NCBI RefSeq assembly: GCF_026222555.1
Contig: NZ_CP098511.1
Location: 1,717,501 to 1,781,500, forward strand
Direction of reading: 5' to 3'
Source of the DNA: Aquimarina sp. ERC-38
Lineage (GTDB): Bacteria; Bacteroidota; Bacteroidia; Flavobacteriales; Flavobacteriaceae
Length of the DNA stretch: 64,000 nucleotides
A program made the translations under genes and the position numbers. The notes beneath the pieces were generated by a model. It saw only the letters and a list, made by a program, of their open reading frames with translations. It was not told the origin of the DNA and did no database searches. Numbering within the stretch: position 1 is the first letter of the stretch; every line of letters begins with the position of its first letter. Below, one piece after another: positions 34,547 through 44,813 of the stretch.

Positions 34547-36112
34547 ATGAAATTAAAAATATACAAGTTGTTTACATATCTGTTAGGTTCCGTTTTGCTG
34601 ATATCATTATCATGTGCAGACAAAAATAAAAACAGAGATATTGCGCAACGTCAAAAACCGGTTTTTGAAGCTAATTGGGAATCTATCAAAACAAACTACA
34701 AAGATCCGGAATGGTTTAACAATCAAAAATTCGGAATTTTTATTCACTGGGGCGCTTACACGGTTCCTGCTTACGGTTCAGAATGGTATCCGAGGAATAT
34801 GTATATGGACTCCGCCGTTTTTACGGCACAGTTAAAGCATCAAAAAGATGGTCCGTCAAGAGAAAATACACATCATTTAAAAAATTGGGGAAACCTAAAA
34901 ACCTTTGGGTATAAAGATTTTATACCTATGTTTAAAGGTGAAAATTTTAACGCTACAGAATGGATTGACCTATTTCAAAAAGCAGGTGCAAGATATGTAG
35001 TTCCGGTAGCAGATCATCACGATGGGTTTGCCATGTATAAATCGAATACTACTCGATGGAACTGCGTTGATATGGGGCCTAAAAAAGATATTTTAGGCGA
35101 ACTTATGAGAGAAGGTCGGGCAAAAGGACTCATTATGGGAGCCTCTTCCCATTATGCATTTAACTGGTCTTTTTACAACAAGAAAAATCATTTTGATACT
35201 ACTGACCCTCAATATGCAGATTTGTACTCAAGTAAAGGAACAGACGTAAACGAACCGGTTTCCGAAGCGTTTAAAGCTGCCTGGTGGGAAAGAACAAAAG
35301 ATCTGATAGATAACTATCAACCCGATATCTTATGGTTTGATTTTATGCTGGATACTCCGGACTTTAGGGAGTACCGACCTAAATTGGCTGCTTACTACTA
35401 CAACAAAGGATTGGAATGGGGTAAAGAAGTCGTATTACAAGACAAAAATTTTTATGAAGAAGCATTTCCTAAAGGAACGGTTATCTACGATCTGGAGCGC
35501 GGTAAACTGCCTGGAATTCGAAAATTACCCTGGCAAACCGATACTTCTATTGGAAAAAATTCCTGGTCTTATGTAACTAACTGGAAGTCTAAAGAAACTA
35601 ATGCATTAATCGATGACCTGGTAGATATCGTTTCAAAAAACGGAAACTTACTGCTGAACGTAGGACCTAAATCTGACGGTACTATTCCGGAAGATCAGAA
35701 GAAAATTTTATTGGAGATGGGGAACTGGTTGTCCATAAACGGCGAAGCCATCTATGATACAAAATATTGGAAAACCTTTGGCGAAGGACCTACCGAGGTT
35801 AAAAAAGGACATCATTCAGAAGGGAAAAATAAAGGATTCTCTTCAAAAGATATTCGGTTTACAACAAAAGCTAATAAGTTATATGCTATAGTCTTAGATT
35901 GGCCGGAAGATGGCAAAGTAAATATTAAGACATTAGCAAAAAATGCCGAATATCTGAAAGATACAAAAATAACTGATGTAAAAGTGTTAGGGAGTACCGA
36001 TCAGATAAAATGGTCTCAAACCGATAAGGGATTGATGGTTGATATGCCAAAGGAGAAACCCTGTGATTACGCTTTTGTAATTGCACTTAATATGAACACA
36101 AAAAAAGTATAG
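34547..36112 (+). CDS. GH29 family alpha-L-fucosidase / alpha-L-galactosidase-type
   Basis: 521 residues. Lipoprotein-like signal with Cys23 (LISLSCADK). GH29 motifs: KFGIFIHWGAYTVPAYGSEW (61-80), VADHHDGFAMY (155-164) and the nucleophile Asp265 in DILWFDFML. The C-terminal beta-sandwich starts about 395. GH29 enzymes retain configuration and remove alpha-L-fucose; in red-algal galactan loci GH29 enzymes may instead act on L-galactose, which differs from fucose only by the 6-OH. With GH16 and GH117 in the same locus that second option is attractive, but sequence cannot decide. Confidence 0.88.
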   Translation: MKLKIYKLFTYLLGSVLLISLSCADKNKNRDIAQRQKPVFEANWESIKTNYKDPEWFNNQKFGIFIHWGAYTVPAYGSEWYPRNMYMDSAVFTAQLKHQKDGPSRENTHHLKNWGNLKTFGYKDFIPMFKGENFNATEWIDLFQKAGARYVVPVADHHDGFAMYKSNTTRWNCVDMGPKKDILGELMREGRAKGLIMGASSHYAFNWSFYNKKNHFDTTDPQYADLYSSKGTDVNEPVSEAFKAAWWERTKDLIDNYQPDILWFDFMLDTPDFREYRPKLAAYYYNKGLEWGKEVVLQDKNFYEEAFPKGTVIYDLERGKLPGIRKLPWQTDTSIGKNSWSYVTNWKSKETNALIDDLVDIVSKNGNLLLNVGPKSDGTIPEDQKKILLEMGNWLSINGEAIYDTKYWKTFGEGPTEVKKGHHSEGKNKGFSSKDIRFTTKANKLYAIVLDWPEDGKVNIKTLAKNAEYLKDTKITDVKVLGSTDQIKWSQTDKGLMVDMPKEKPCDYAFVIALNMNTKKV

Positions 36113-36161
36113 AATACGTATTTTAGAAGCTATTTTAAATCAAGTAAAAGGAATATCGTAA

Positions 36162-38405
36162 ATGCTAAAAACAGATAGTAAAATAGATCATAAATTAGTT
36201 ACCATAAATTCGAACAGGCTACCGGTGAGAAGTGTAATACTGCTTTTTTTTATACATATAGTCACTTGTTTTTCTCAAAAAGTGGATTTGTCTTTTCAAG
36301 ATGCATCTTTACCGGTAGATACCCGGATAGAGCTGTTGGTTTCTCAAATGACCGTTGAAGAAAAAATAAACCAGCTTACGAATGGTGCTCCTGCTATCCC
36401 AAGATTACAAGTTCCTGATTACGATTGGTGGAGCGAAGCTTTGCATGGCGTGGCACGTAATGGTAAAGCTACCATATTCCCTCAGGCTATTGGCTTGGGT
36501 GCAACCTTTGATCCTGACTTGGTTCAAAAAGTCGCTAATGCTATTTCAACCGAGGCAAGAGCAAAATATGCCATATCTCAGGAAATGGGAAATCATAGTA
36601 AATTTGCAGGCCTGACTTTCTGGTCACCCACGGTAAATCTTTTTAGAGATCCTAGGTATGGGCGCGGACAAGAGTGTTACGGCGAAGACCCTTATTTATT
36701 ATCAAAAATAGGGGTAGCTTTTGTAAAAGGCTTACAGGGAGATAACCCGGATAAGTTAAAAGTAGCTGCATGTGCTAAGCATTTTGCCTTACATTCAGGA
36801 CCGGAACATGATAAGCTGAAATTTAACGTAAGCCCTTCAAAACAGGATTTATATGAAACGTACTTCCCTGCCTTTAAAGCATTGGTAACCGAAGCAAAAG
36901 TGGAAGGGGTGATGATGTCATATAATATGGTCTATGAAAAACCAGCCGTTTTAAATTCTTTTTTAATCCAGGAAATCTTAAGGGATACCTGGAATTTTGA
37001 CGGATATATAACTTCGGATTGCGGAGCAATTTCAGGCATTTCCGGGAAGGATGGTTTTGTCAGCACCCCTGTAGAAGCTGCGGCAATGGCTTTAAAAGCC
37101 GGTACTAATTTAAACTGCGGACAGGCATATAAATTATTAACCAAGGCCTTAGAAAAAGAATTGGTTACGGAAGAACTTATTCATGAGCGCACCAAACAGT
37201 TATTTAAAACCCGGTTCCGCTTAGGTATGTTTGATTCACCGGATACAAGTTCTTACAAAACCATCAGTTCAGATCATATTCATAGTACAGAACATATTGA
37301 ATTAGCTCGTGAGGCTGCCCAAAAATCAATAGTGTTGTTAAAGAATAAAAATAATGTACTTCCTATTTCAAAAGATATTAAAGTACCTTATCTAACCGGC
37401 CCGTTTGCTAATTCTAATGATATGTTAATGGGGAGTTATTACGGAGTAAGTTCTAATGTGGTAAGTATCCTGGAAGGAGTTACGGATGCCATATCTTTAG
37501 GAACCTCTCTAAATTACAGAAGCGGTGCCTTACCTTTTCATAAAAATATAAATGAGAAAAACTGGGCGCCTAACGTAGCAAAGGAATCCGATATTGTAAT
37601 ATGCGTGGTAGGATTAACGGCCGATCGAGAAGGGGAAGGTGTAGATGCTATCGCCTCTGATCATGGTGGAGATCGTAAAGACCTTAAACTACCGGAAAAT
37701 CAAATCAACTATATTCACCAGCTGGTCGAAAAGAAGAAAGGCCCTTTAATCCTGGTTGTGGCAAGCGGAAGTCCTATCTCTTTAGAAGGTATTGAGGAAC
37801 ACTGTGATGCTATTTTACAAATTTGGTATCCAGGAGAACAAGGTGGGAATGCTGTGGCAGACGTACTTTTCGGTAAAATTTCGCCGTCCGGTCATCTACC
37901 AATCACCTTCCCTAAAAATGTAGAGCAGTTACCCCCCTACGACGATTATTCGATGAAAGGCCGTACCTATAAATATATGACCAAAGAACCTATGTTTCCA
38001 TTTGGTTTCGGACTTACCTATTCTAAAACGAAGTTTAGTGACCTATTGGTAAACAAAACAACGCTAAAATCAAAAAATTCTTTGGAGGTAGAATTAAAAG
38101 TTGCTAATACCGGAGATTTCGATATAGAAGAAGTCGTTCAGCTGTACGTAAGTCCGGAAAATACTAGTGAAAATTTACCTATACACAGTCTAAAGGCATT
38201 CGAACGTGTTCAATTAAAAAAGGGGGAGACTAAAACGATAAACCTCTCTTTAACTCCCGAAGAATTAAAAGTAATTGATAAAAACGGAGAAAAGACCTGG
38301 TTAAAGGGTAATTATAAAATTTCGGTTGGAAATGCTTCCCCGGGACCTTTAAGTAAAAAACTAGGAGCAACCGTACCTCTGGAAACCACAATTACTTTAC
38401 GATAG
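36162..38405 (+). CDS. GH3 family exo-beta-glycosidase (beta-xylosidase-like)
   Basis: 747 residues. Hydrophobic signal segment about 23-38 after an unusually long polar start; a later start is not available. GH3 N-terminal barrel with DYDWWSEALHGVARNG (86-101), NLFRDPRYGRGQECYGEDPY (159-178), KHFALHSGPEHDK and nucleophile Asp286 in GYITSDCGAIS. The second domain has AREAAQKSIVLLKN, then WYPGEQGGNAVADVLFG. A C-terminal FnIII-like domain starts about 650. The EALHG form and the SDC nucleophile context are like BxlA beta-xylosidases. It likely removes a terminal beta-linked sugar in the periplasm. Confidence 0.9.
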   Translation: MLKTDSKIDHKLVTINSNRLPVRSVILLFFIHIVTCFSQKVDLSFQDASLPVDTRIELLVSQMTVEEKINQLTNGAPAIPRLQVPDYDWWSEALHGVARNGKATIFPQAIGLGATFDPDLVQKVANAISTEARAKYAISQEMGNHSKFAGLTFWSPTVNLFRDPRYGRGQECYGEDPYLLSKIGVAFVKGLQGDNPDKLKVAACAKHFALHSGPEHDKLKFNVSPSKQDLYETYFPAFKALVTEAKVEGVMMSYNMVYEKPAVLNSFLIQEILRDTWNFDGYITSDCGAISGISGKDGFVSTPVEAAAMALKAGTNLNCGQAYKLLTKALEKELVTEELIHERTKQLFKTRFRLGMFDSPDTSSYKTISSDHIHSTEHIELAREAAQKSIVLLKNKNNVLPISKDIKVPYLTGPFANSNDMLMGSYYGVSSNVVSILEGVTDAISLGTSLNYRSGALPFHKNINEKNWAPNVAKESDIVICVVGLTADREGEGVDAIASDHGGDRKDLKLPENQINYIHQLVEKKKGPLILVVASGSPISLEGIEEHCDAILQIWYPGEQGGNAVADVLFGKISPSGHLPITFPKNVEQLPPYDDYSMKGRTYKYMTKEPMFPFGFGLTYSKTKFSDLLVNKTTLKSKNSLEVELKVANTGDFDIEEVVQLYVSPENTSENLPIHSLKAFERVQLKKGETKTINLSLTPEELKVIDKNGEKTWLKGNYKISVGNASPGPLSKKLGATVPLETTITLR

Positions 38406-38542
38406 GTGATGCGTGGATTGACCTTTTTAATACTAAAACCCATAAACATATAGCTAAATGAGTATAAAATGGCATAGAAAATTCATGTTATTTAATGTTG
38501 ATTTAGCTATGTCATAATTTAAATATCAGAATAACATAGATA

Positions 38543-40900
38543 ATGAGACTCATAAACCTGCTTGTAGTACTTTTTTTAGGTTTAAACAGCTATATGTTTG
38601 CCCAATCAAAAGAAGTTGCAAATTATGCCACACCAGAGATGGAAGAACAGGTAGAAGCGCTTTTACAAACCATGTCTTTAGAAGAAAAGCTGGCTCAAAT
38701 CACGGGTACGCGTTTACGGGAAATCATGGTAGATGGTAAACTTTCCTTGGAGAAATGTCGAGAACATATTCCACATGGTATTGGTCATTTTTGTCAGTTT
38801 TCATCAGGACTAACCTTATCTCCTGAAGAATTGAGAGACCTGGTTAGAGAGATTCAGCAATATTTGGTCACAGAAACCAGAACAAAAATTCCGGCTATTT
38901 TTCATGAAGAAGCCATTACCGGCTTTGCTACGCAGGGTGCAACCACTTTTCCGCAACAGATTGGCGTAGGTTGCTCCTGGAATCCCGAAATCGTTCGGAA
39001 CAATGCACGTTCTACTGCACAAAATATGCGCGCTGCCGGGGCTACCTTAGCATTATCCCCTATGTTGGACTTAAGCAGAACAGCACATTGGAATCGTTTA
39101 GAAGAAAGTTATGGTGAAGATGCTTATTTGACTTCAAAAATGGGTGTTGCCTTTGTAAGAGGTTTGCAGGGTGACGATTTTAAAACGGGCGTAGCAGCTA
39201 CCGTAAAACATTTTGCCGGTTACGGAACTTTTAACAATAACGAAAAAGAATTATATGAAGAATATTTAATGCCACATGAAGCAGCTATTAAAATCGCAGG
39301 GGCAAAAAGTGTAATGCCATCCTACGGGAAATACAAAGCCTTACCGGTTGTGGCTAACCCTACCATGTTAGATCAAATGTTACGTAAAGAGATTGGTTTT
39401 GACGGGTTAGTAGTGAGCGACTACTTTTCTGTTTCTAAAACGTATAAAGGCTATAAGCAAGCACCTTCAGAGATGATTGCCGGCGCCATGGCAATTAATG
39501 CAGGGGTAGATGTAGAACTAGCATCGCCCATTGCCTATCCGTTATTACCGGAAGCTTTACAAACGGGGGATGTATCTATGGAAACGATTGACGCAGCAGT
39601 AAAACGCTCTTTATTGATGAAAGCCAAACTAGGATTGTTAGATAAAGATCCGGTTATAGGAAAAGAAGGAACTTTAGATTTTGATCCTTTGGCTAACCGT
39701 AAATTAGCTTATGAAACTGCGGTACAATCTATTGTTTTATTAAAAAACAACGGTATTTTACCTTTAAGTAAGAAAGTAAAAACGATAGCTCTGGTAGGGC
39801 CAAATGCAGCTACCGTTCACGGCTTGTTGGGAGATTACACCTACCAATCCATGATTTCTTTTTGGCATAGTAAAGAATTTGACCCTACTAATCCCAAATT
39901 AGTAACCCTTAAGGAAGGATTAGAAAACAGGTTAAATTCTAAGGTGAAGATCCTTCACGAAAGAGGTTGTGACTGGAGTGCCCCTTTAGAATCAAAAATT
40001 GATGCCAGTGGTTTGGGAGATGACCGATTAAGTAAGTTAAAATTGTTGACTATAAAAGGATTGCCACAACCCGATTTACAACGTGCCATTAAATTTGCAA
40101 CGCAGAGTGATGTTATTATTGCCGCAATGGGCGAAAACTTATATTTATGTGGTGAAGGTAGAGAACGTAAAGGTATTCGTTTACCAGGATCACAAGAGGC
40201 TTTTGTAGAACAGTTACTTAAAACGGGTAAGCCTGTTATCTTAGTGATGTTTGGTGGCCGCCAACAATTAGTAAGTAAGTTTGAAGACCGATGTGCAGGA
40301 ATTATCCAGGCGTGGTTTCCGGGAGAAGAAGGCGGTAACGCAGTAGCAGATATCATTACCGGAAAAGTAAATCCGTCTGCTAAGTTATGTGTAACCTATC
40401 CGAAAACCGAATCCAAAGCAGAAATTAATTATAAAAACGGGTATCCTGATCAGAATTTAGTGCAATATCCATTTGGTTATGGGCTTTCTTATACGGACTA
40501 TACGTACTCTGATCTAAAAATAAATTCTGAAGCTAAAATTACTGATCAGCGTATTACTATGTCGTTTAAAGTGAAGAATACAGGTAAGGTGAAAGGTACT
40601 GAAATCGTACAATTATATATTTCCCCCTTAGATACTCAAAGTACAATGAAACCTATTCAATTAAAAGGTTTTCAGCGGGTAAGCCTTAAACCGAAGGAAG
40701 AAAAAGTACTACAATTCAAAGTTTCTCCACAGCAATTTGCAGAGTATAAAAATAGCCAATGGGTGATTGAGCCGGGGCTTTATAAATTTATGATTGCCGC
40801 ATCCAGTACAGATGTTCGACTGGAATCTCAGATAGCATTAAAAGGTCCTAAAAAAGTTTTAGAAAATGGCAGGTCGGTATTTTTTGCACTAACCGAATAA
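38543..40900 (+). CDS. GH3 family exo-beta-glycosidase (BglX-like)
   Basis: 785 residues. Signal peptide 1-20 (MRLINLLVVLFLGLNSYMFA). GH3 motifs: PAIFHEEAITGFATQGATTF (117-136), SPMLDLSRTAHWNRLEESYG (172-191), KHFAGYGTFNNN and nucleophile Asp293 in GLVVSDYFSVSK; then ETAVQSIVLLKNNG and WFPGEEGGNAVADI. FnIII-like C-terminus. It differs from the preceding GH3 in length and in the motif around the substrate pocket (HEEAITGF, not SEALHGVA), so the pair probably cleaves different termini rather than being a recent duplication. Confidence 0.9.
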   Translation: MRLINLLVVLFLGLNSYMFAQSKEVANYATPEMEEQVEALLQTMSLEEKLAQITGTRLREIMVDGKLSLEKCREHIPHGIGHFCQFSSGLTLSPEELRDLVREIQQYLVTETRTKIPAIFHEEAITGFATQGATTFPQQIGVGCSWNPEIVRNNARSTAQNMRAAGATLALSPMLDLSRTAHWNRLEESYGEDAYLTSKMGVAFVRGLQGDDFKTGVAATVKHFAGYGTFNNNEKELYEEYLMPHEAAIKIAGAKSVMPSYGKYKALPVVANPTMLDQMLRKEIGFDGLVVSDYFSVSKTYKGYKQAPSEMIAGAMAINAGVDVELASPIAYPLLPEALQTGDVSMETIDAAVKRSLLMKAKLGLLDKDPVIGKEGTLDFDPLANRKLAYETAVQSIVLLKNNGILPLSKKVKTIALVGPNAATVHGLLGDYTYQSMISFWHSKEFDPTNPKLVTLKEGLENRLNSKVKILHERGCDWSAPLESKIDASGLGDDRLSKLKLLTIKGLPQPDLQRAIKFATQSDVIIAAMGENLYLCGEGRERKGIRLPGSQEAFVEQLLKTGKPVILVMFGGRQQLVSKFEDRCAGIIQAWFPGEEGGNAVADIITGKVNPSAKLCVTYPKTESKAEINYKNGYPDQNLVQYPFGYGLSYTDYTYSDLKINSEAKITDQRITMSFKVKNTGKVKGTEIVQLYISPLDTQSTMKPIQLKGFQRVSLKPKEEKVLQFKVSPQQFAEYKNSQWVIEPGLYKFMIAASSTDVRLESQIALKGPKKVLENGRSVFFALTE

Positions 40901-40928
40901 TTAGAAAAACAAGTAAAATAAAATACAA

Positions 40929-42434
40929 ATGAAAAAAGGTCTCTTATTAATGCTAAGTCTGGGTTTAATGTTTGGGGTTTTTGCGCAACAAAAACCAAAC
41001 GTTATTGTCATTCTAGCCGATGATATTGGTTTAGGAGATGTCTCTTACTATCGTGAAAAACATACAAAAGAAGTTATATCAAAAACTCCTAATATAGATA
41101 GGTTGGCAAAGGAAGGTATAGCCTTTACTAATGCACGTACTCCGGCAGCACTTTGTGCACCTACCCGTTATGCGGTTATGACAGGTAATCATTGTTATAG
41201 AAGTTATGCACCCTGGGGAGTCTGGAGGTTTTATGAAACCTCACCCATCAAAACGGATCAGTTAACATTAGGATCACTCATGAAAAAAGCGGGGTATCAA
41301 ACCTCTTTCTTCGGAAAATGGGGATTTGGAATGGATTTTTATGAAAAAGGTACCACTACGGTCTATAAAACTTCCGGAAAAAAGGTTGAAAAAAATATTG
41401 ACGTACACCAAATTGCAGGTAAAGGACCCAAAGAAAATGGGTTTGATTATAGCCTTACCTTTCCTTCCGGCATTCAAAATATTCCATATGTAGTGTATGA
41501 AAATGAAAAGTGGATGCCCTTAAAAGCAGATTCTGAAATCGGATTTATTTCACAGGAGAACATGACTAAAATTGGGGTAGTACTGGATAAAAGTGAAGGT
41601 CCTGGCGATACCCACTGGGATCCGCACAATATGGGGCCGTTACTGGTAAATAAAGCGGTTAATTATATTAAAAACTCCAGAAAAGGAGATCCCTTTTTCA
41701 TGTATTACTGTTCGCTGGCCGTACATCTGCCACATACACCTACTAAAAGTTTAAACGAAATTGCTATTGCCAATACAACTCCCTCCCGTCATTTGGATAT
41801 GGTAAAAGAACTGGATGTACAACTAGGAATGCTTATAGATGCACTTAAGGAAAAAGGTATTTATGACAATACCTTACTAATCTTTACATCAGATAATGGA
41901 GGATTATCTAATAAACAATCAAAAGCATCCGGGCATAATTCCAGTGATATCTACCGTGGTGGGAAAAACAAGATGTATGAAGGCGGCAATAGAGTGCCTT
42001 TAATCGTTTGGTGGCCAGGAAATGTAAAACCTAATTCCGTTTCTGAAACTCCTGTTTTGGGGATCGATATTATGGCCACTTTAGCTGCTATCACCGATCA
42101 AAAAATAGAAGGGGATAATGCAATGGACTCTTCAAGCTTGCTACCTATATTAAAAGGAGAAGACACATTAGTCCATCCGTTTATCATGACACAATCCGGT
42201 AGTGGGAAGCAAAGTATTATTATTAAAGATGGTTTTAAATTAATCATGCAACATGATAAAACTGATAAGACATACAGAAGTAGAAAACCTATTGCTTTGT
42301 TCAATCTGAACAATAACCCTACAGAAAAGGAAAAAGGCAATCTAATTAAAAATCCGAGCTACACTTCAAAGGTACAAGAGCTATTTACTTTATATAATAC
42401 CACCAGAAATAGTGGGATAAAAACGAGGAGTTAA
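40929..42434 (+). CDS. Type I sulfatase (CAPTR motif)
   Basis: 501 residues. Signal peptide 1-19 (LMLSLGLMFGVFA). S1 sulfatase core with formylglycine site C76-A-P-T-R followed by YAVMTG, metal Asp in ILADDIGLGDVSYY (D31, D32), FGKWGFGMDF, LAVHLPHTP and IFTSDNGGLSNKQSK. The motif has Thr where most sulfatases have Ser; this is within the accepted C-x-(P/A)-x-R range. It ends the plus-strand arm just before a bidirectional terminator. Exact regiospecificity unknown; the three other sulfatases of the locus differ clearly in sequence, so each probably removes a different sulfate. Confidence 0.92.
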   Translation: MKKGLLLMLSLGLMFGVFAQQKPNVIVILADDIGLGDVSYYREKHTKEVISKTPNIDRLAKEGIAFTNARTPAALCAPTRYAVMTGNHCYRSYAPWGVWRFYETSPIKTDQLTLGSLMKKAGYQTSFFGKWGFGMDFYEKGTTTVYKTSGKKVEKNIDVHQIAGKGPKENGFDYSLTFPSGIQNIPYVVYENEKWMPLKADSEIGFISQENMTKIGVVLDKSEGPGDTHWDPHNMGPLLVNKAVNYIKNSRKGDPFFMYYCSLAVHLPHTPTKSLNEIAIANTTPSRHLDMVKELDVQLGMLIDALKEKGIYDNTLLIFTSDNGGLSNKQSKASGHNSSDIYRGGKNKMYEGGNRVPLIVWWPGNVKPNSVSETPVLGIDIMATLAAITDQKIEGDNAMDSSSLLPILKGEDTLVHPFIMTQSGSGKQSIIIKDGFKLIMQHDKTDKTYRSRKPIALFNLNNNPTEKEKGNLIKNPSYTSKVQELFTLYNTTRNSGIKTRS

Positions 42435-42472
42435 GTCAAGGGTAGATTGTTAAACATTTTCAAGTAAATTTT

Positions 42473-42516
42473 AAAACCTGCTAAAAAAGGAGTTATCCAG
42501 TTTTAGCAGGTTTTCT
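42473..42516. terminator. Bidirectional terminator between the two convergent PUL arms
   Basis: AAAACCTGCTAAAA (42473-42486) pairs perfectly with TTTTAGCAGGTTTT (42501-42514) around a 14-nt loop, with A/T tracts on both sides. Placed 38 bp after the plus-strand sulfatase and 27 bp after the minus-strand beta-helix gene. Confidence 0.85.
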
Positions 42517-42542
42517 TACTATTTTTATGAACGGAAAAAGTT

Positions 42543-44708
42543 TTATTTTTTAAGAAATTTTGTTGTTATCGATGCCTCATTTTGATTGGTGATATTTACA
42601 ATGTAAGCTCCGGTTGTCAGATCAGCAACGGATACGGTAAGCGTTTGGTTGTCGTTATTCTCCTGAATAATGCTTTCCTTAACCAGGTGACCAAGTAACG
42701 AATATATTTGAATTTTTCCTTTTCTAAAACCTGTATTTTCAGGTAACTCAATATTCAAATGATCACTGACGGGATTCGGAAAAATTTGAAGTTTTGCAAC
42801 CAAGTTTTCAGGAGTGCTTAAAGTATTTTCCGTATCTTCAATAGCGTTGATACCTGCCGTCCAATAGGTACCGTTAAGCTCATAAGCACCAAGATCCGGT
42901 GCCTTCCCTTTAAATCTCTTTTTAAAACCTGCAATGATGATACCTTTATCAACTACCGCACTTCCCGGCGTAGGCATAAAATTTTTATTTGCCTTATCTT
43001 CAAAAGGTAATTTAGCTGAAATTAAATTACTTCGGATATCAAAATCCTTAGCCGTTTCGCTAAACCAACCTTCCGTATTCGCAAAATTATTATAAACCTT
43101 ATTTTTCTCCTGAACGTAACCATTTACCCAGGAACCCATGGCTCTTTCAGCATTCCAAATCGTATTATGGTAAAAATTCAAATGTGTATTATTCCAGTTT
43201 ACCTGATATCCACTCCAGGACACGTTCCAAACCACATTATGGTGAACCGTATACCCTTTGCTATTATTATCCAGGTAAATTCCTGCGGCTTTGGCAGGTT
43301 TGCCTTTAGAATGAGAATAGGCGGGTGCCGTAGCATCATGAAACCAGTTATGGTGTATCTCAGAGTTTTTTAAGTTAGCATTACCTACAGTGTAAAAAAC
43401 TCCGGAATCACTATTAATTCTTTGTGATGCTGAAACATCATTATAAGCGATTGTACAATTATTTCCGTTTACATACATTCCGTCTCTACCAGCATTAAAG
43501 ATAGTATTTTTTAATACCTTCATATTATTAGCACTGGTTCTGATAGGCGATGCATGAATCCCTAAATAATCCGTGTTACTTACCATATTTCCTTCAATAG
43601 TGCAATTAGTAGCTGCCCAGCCTGGTACCAATATACCGTTTGCCGAGCTATGGTTGATGGTACATCCTTTTACCAAGGTATTATCGCCAAGAACTTCCAG
43701 AGACGCTTCACTAATTTGAGCGGATTTATTAGTTAAATCATCATAACCCTCACTACCATGAATGATTTTACAATTGATTATCTGATTATTATTTGCATTA
43801 TTATGAATTTTCACACTTCCGCCAAAAAAGCTTAATCCTTGAAGTCTTACATAATCTCCTTTTATTTCTGAAATATATTTAGACCTTGCAAATTCAACAG
43901 TGCCATTATTGGGCTTAGTGCCGTTAGCAGGCTGGAGGTAAAGTGTTTTTGTTGAGGCATCATAAAACCATTCGTTGGCATAATCCAATACTTCTAATTT
44001 ATTAAATAAATAGAGTTGACCTCTTTCATTTCTAGGATAGTTTCTTTTAACTGTTGGGTTATGCGGGTTAAAGGGCCAATTATTTATATTAACACCATTG
44101 TGATTAATTCTATTACCGGTGCTGCTTGTAATTCTCCGGGTCCAACTGGCTCCTGAATGTGCACCGAGGTAATAAACTAACCCACCGGTCCAATTGATTT
44201 TCGGCATATTGTTGACGGTAAAGTGATTACCGTTTCCTCCGGTTACCGGAGTGCAGTTAATAGTCCAACGATTGTTGTCCGTATTATTTGGCCATCTTGC
44301 CAGATCCATATATTTACCATTATGGTAGACAGCTCTATACCGTTCGCCAATCTTCATATCTACGGTAGCTTTGTAAATATTACCTCTATGTATTTGCCAC
44401 CCATTAATTTTAGTAGTAGCACTAATTTCAACCTTTTCGCCGGGTGCAGCTTTAAAGGTTAAGAAATTATTTTTAGTACCGTTCTTGTTAATGTTTAATG
44501 GTTGTTCGTAACGACCACCCCTGATAATACAAACATCACCGGCTGACATGGTCGACACTGCTTTGCCAAATGTTTTATACGGTTTGTTAATCGATCCGTT
44601 TCCGGTCGTATCATTTCCATCTGTAGCCACGTAGACATCTTTGGCAATACTTACTGTAGTTGTTAATAATAAGAGAAAGAGCAAATAAATGTTAGTTATT
44701 CGGAACAT
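42543..44708 (-). CDS. Secreted right-handed beta-helix protein with T9SS sorting domain
   Basis: 721 residues. Signal peptide 1-22 (LLFLLLLTTTVSIAK). DVYVATDGNDTTGNGSINKP (23-43) is the start typical of parallel beta-helix carbohydrate enzymes; repeated helix rungs rich in Asn run to about 590 (NNQIINCKIIHGS, TNCTIEGNMVSNTD, NCTIAYNDVSAS, SEIHHNWFHDA), then the DLGAYELNG cap. C-terminal T9SS type A domain about 645-721 (LQIFPNPVSDHLNIELPEN, ending TKFLKK). It is exported through the outer membrane. The fold occurs in PL6, GH28, GH110 and GH120 enzymes; I cannot assign one. Last gene of the minus arm, 105 bp after GH117. Confidence 0.75.
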   Translation of the reverse strand: MFRITNIYLLFLLLLTTTVSIAKDVYVATDGNDTTGNGSINKPYKTFGKAVSTMSAGDVCIIRGGRYEQPLNINKNGTKNNFLTFKAAPGEKVEISATTKINGWQIHRGNIYKATVDMKIGERYRAVYHNGKYMDLARWPNNTDNNRWTINCTPVTGGNGNHFTVNNMPKINWTGGLVYYLGAHSGASWTRRITSSTGNRINHNGVNINNWPFNPHNPTVKRNYPRNERGQLYLFNKLEVLDYANEWFYDASTKTLYLQPANGTKPNNGTVEFARSKYISEIKGDYVRLQGLSFFGGSVKIHNNANNNQIINCKIIHGSEGYDDLTNKSAQISEASLEVLGDNTLVKGCTINHSSANGILVPGWAATNCTIEGNMVSNTDYLGIHASPIRTSANNMKVLKNTIFNAGRDGMYVNGNNCTIAYNDVSASQRINSDSGVFYTVGNANLKNSEIHHNWFHDATAPAYSHSKGKPAKAAGIYLDNNSKGYTVHHNVVWNVSWSGYQVNWNNTHLNFYHNTIWNAERAMGSWVNGYVQEKNKVYNNFANTEGWFSETAKDFDIRSNLISAKLPFEDKANKNFMPTPGSAVVDKGIIIAGFKKRFKGKAPDLGAYELNGTYWTAGINAIEDTENTLSTPENLVAKLQIFPNPVSDHLNIELPENTGFRKGKIQIYSLLGHLVKESIIQENNDNQTLTVSVADLTTGAYIVNITNQNEASITTKFLKK

Positions 44709-44813
44709 AATTCAATATTAAATGTAAAAAAGTTGAGTAGTTGTGTAAGGCTTTTTAATTCCTTGTTATAATCAATGCTAAAATTACATAAATATTGTGT
44801 TAATTTCTAAAAA

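Noticed and set aside
39955..40356. 133-codon minus-strand ORF
   Set aside because: Lies entirely inside the GH3 gene on the other strand; no signal peptide, motif or own spacing. Shadow frame.
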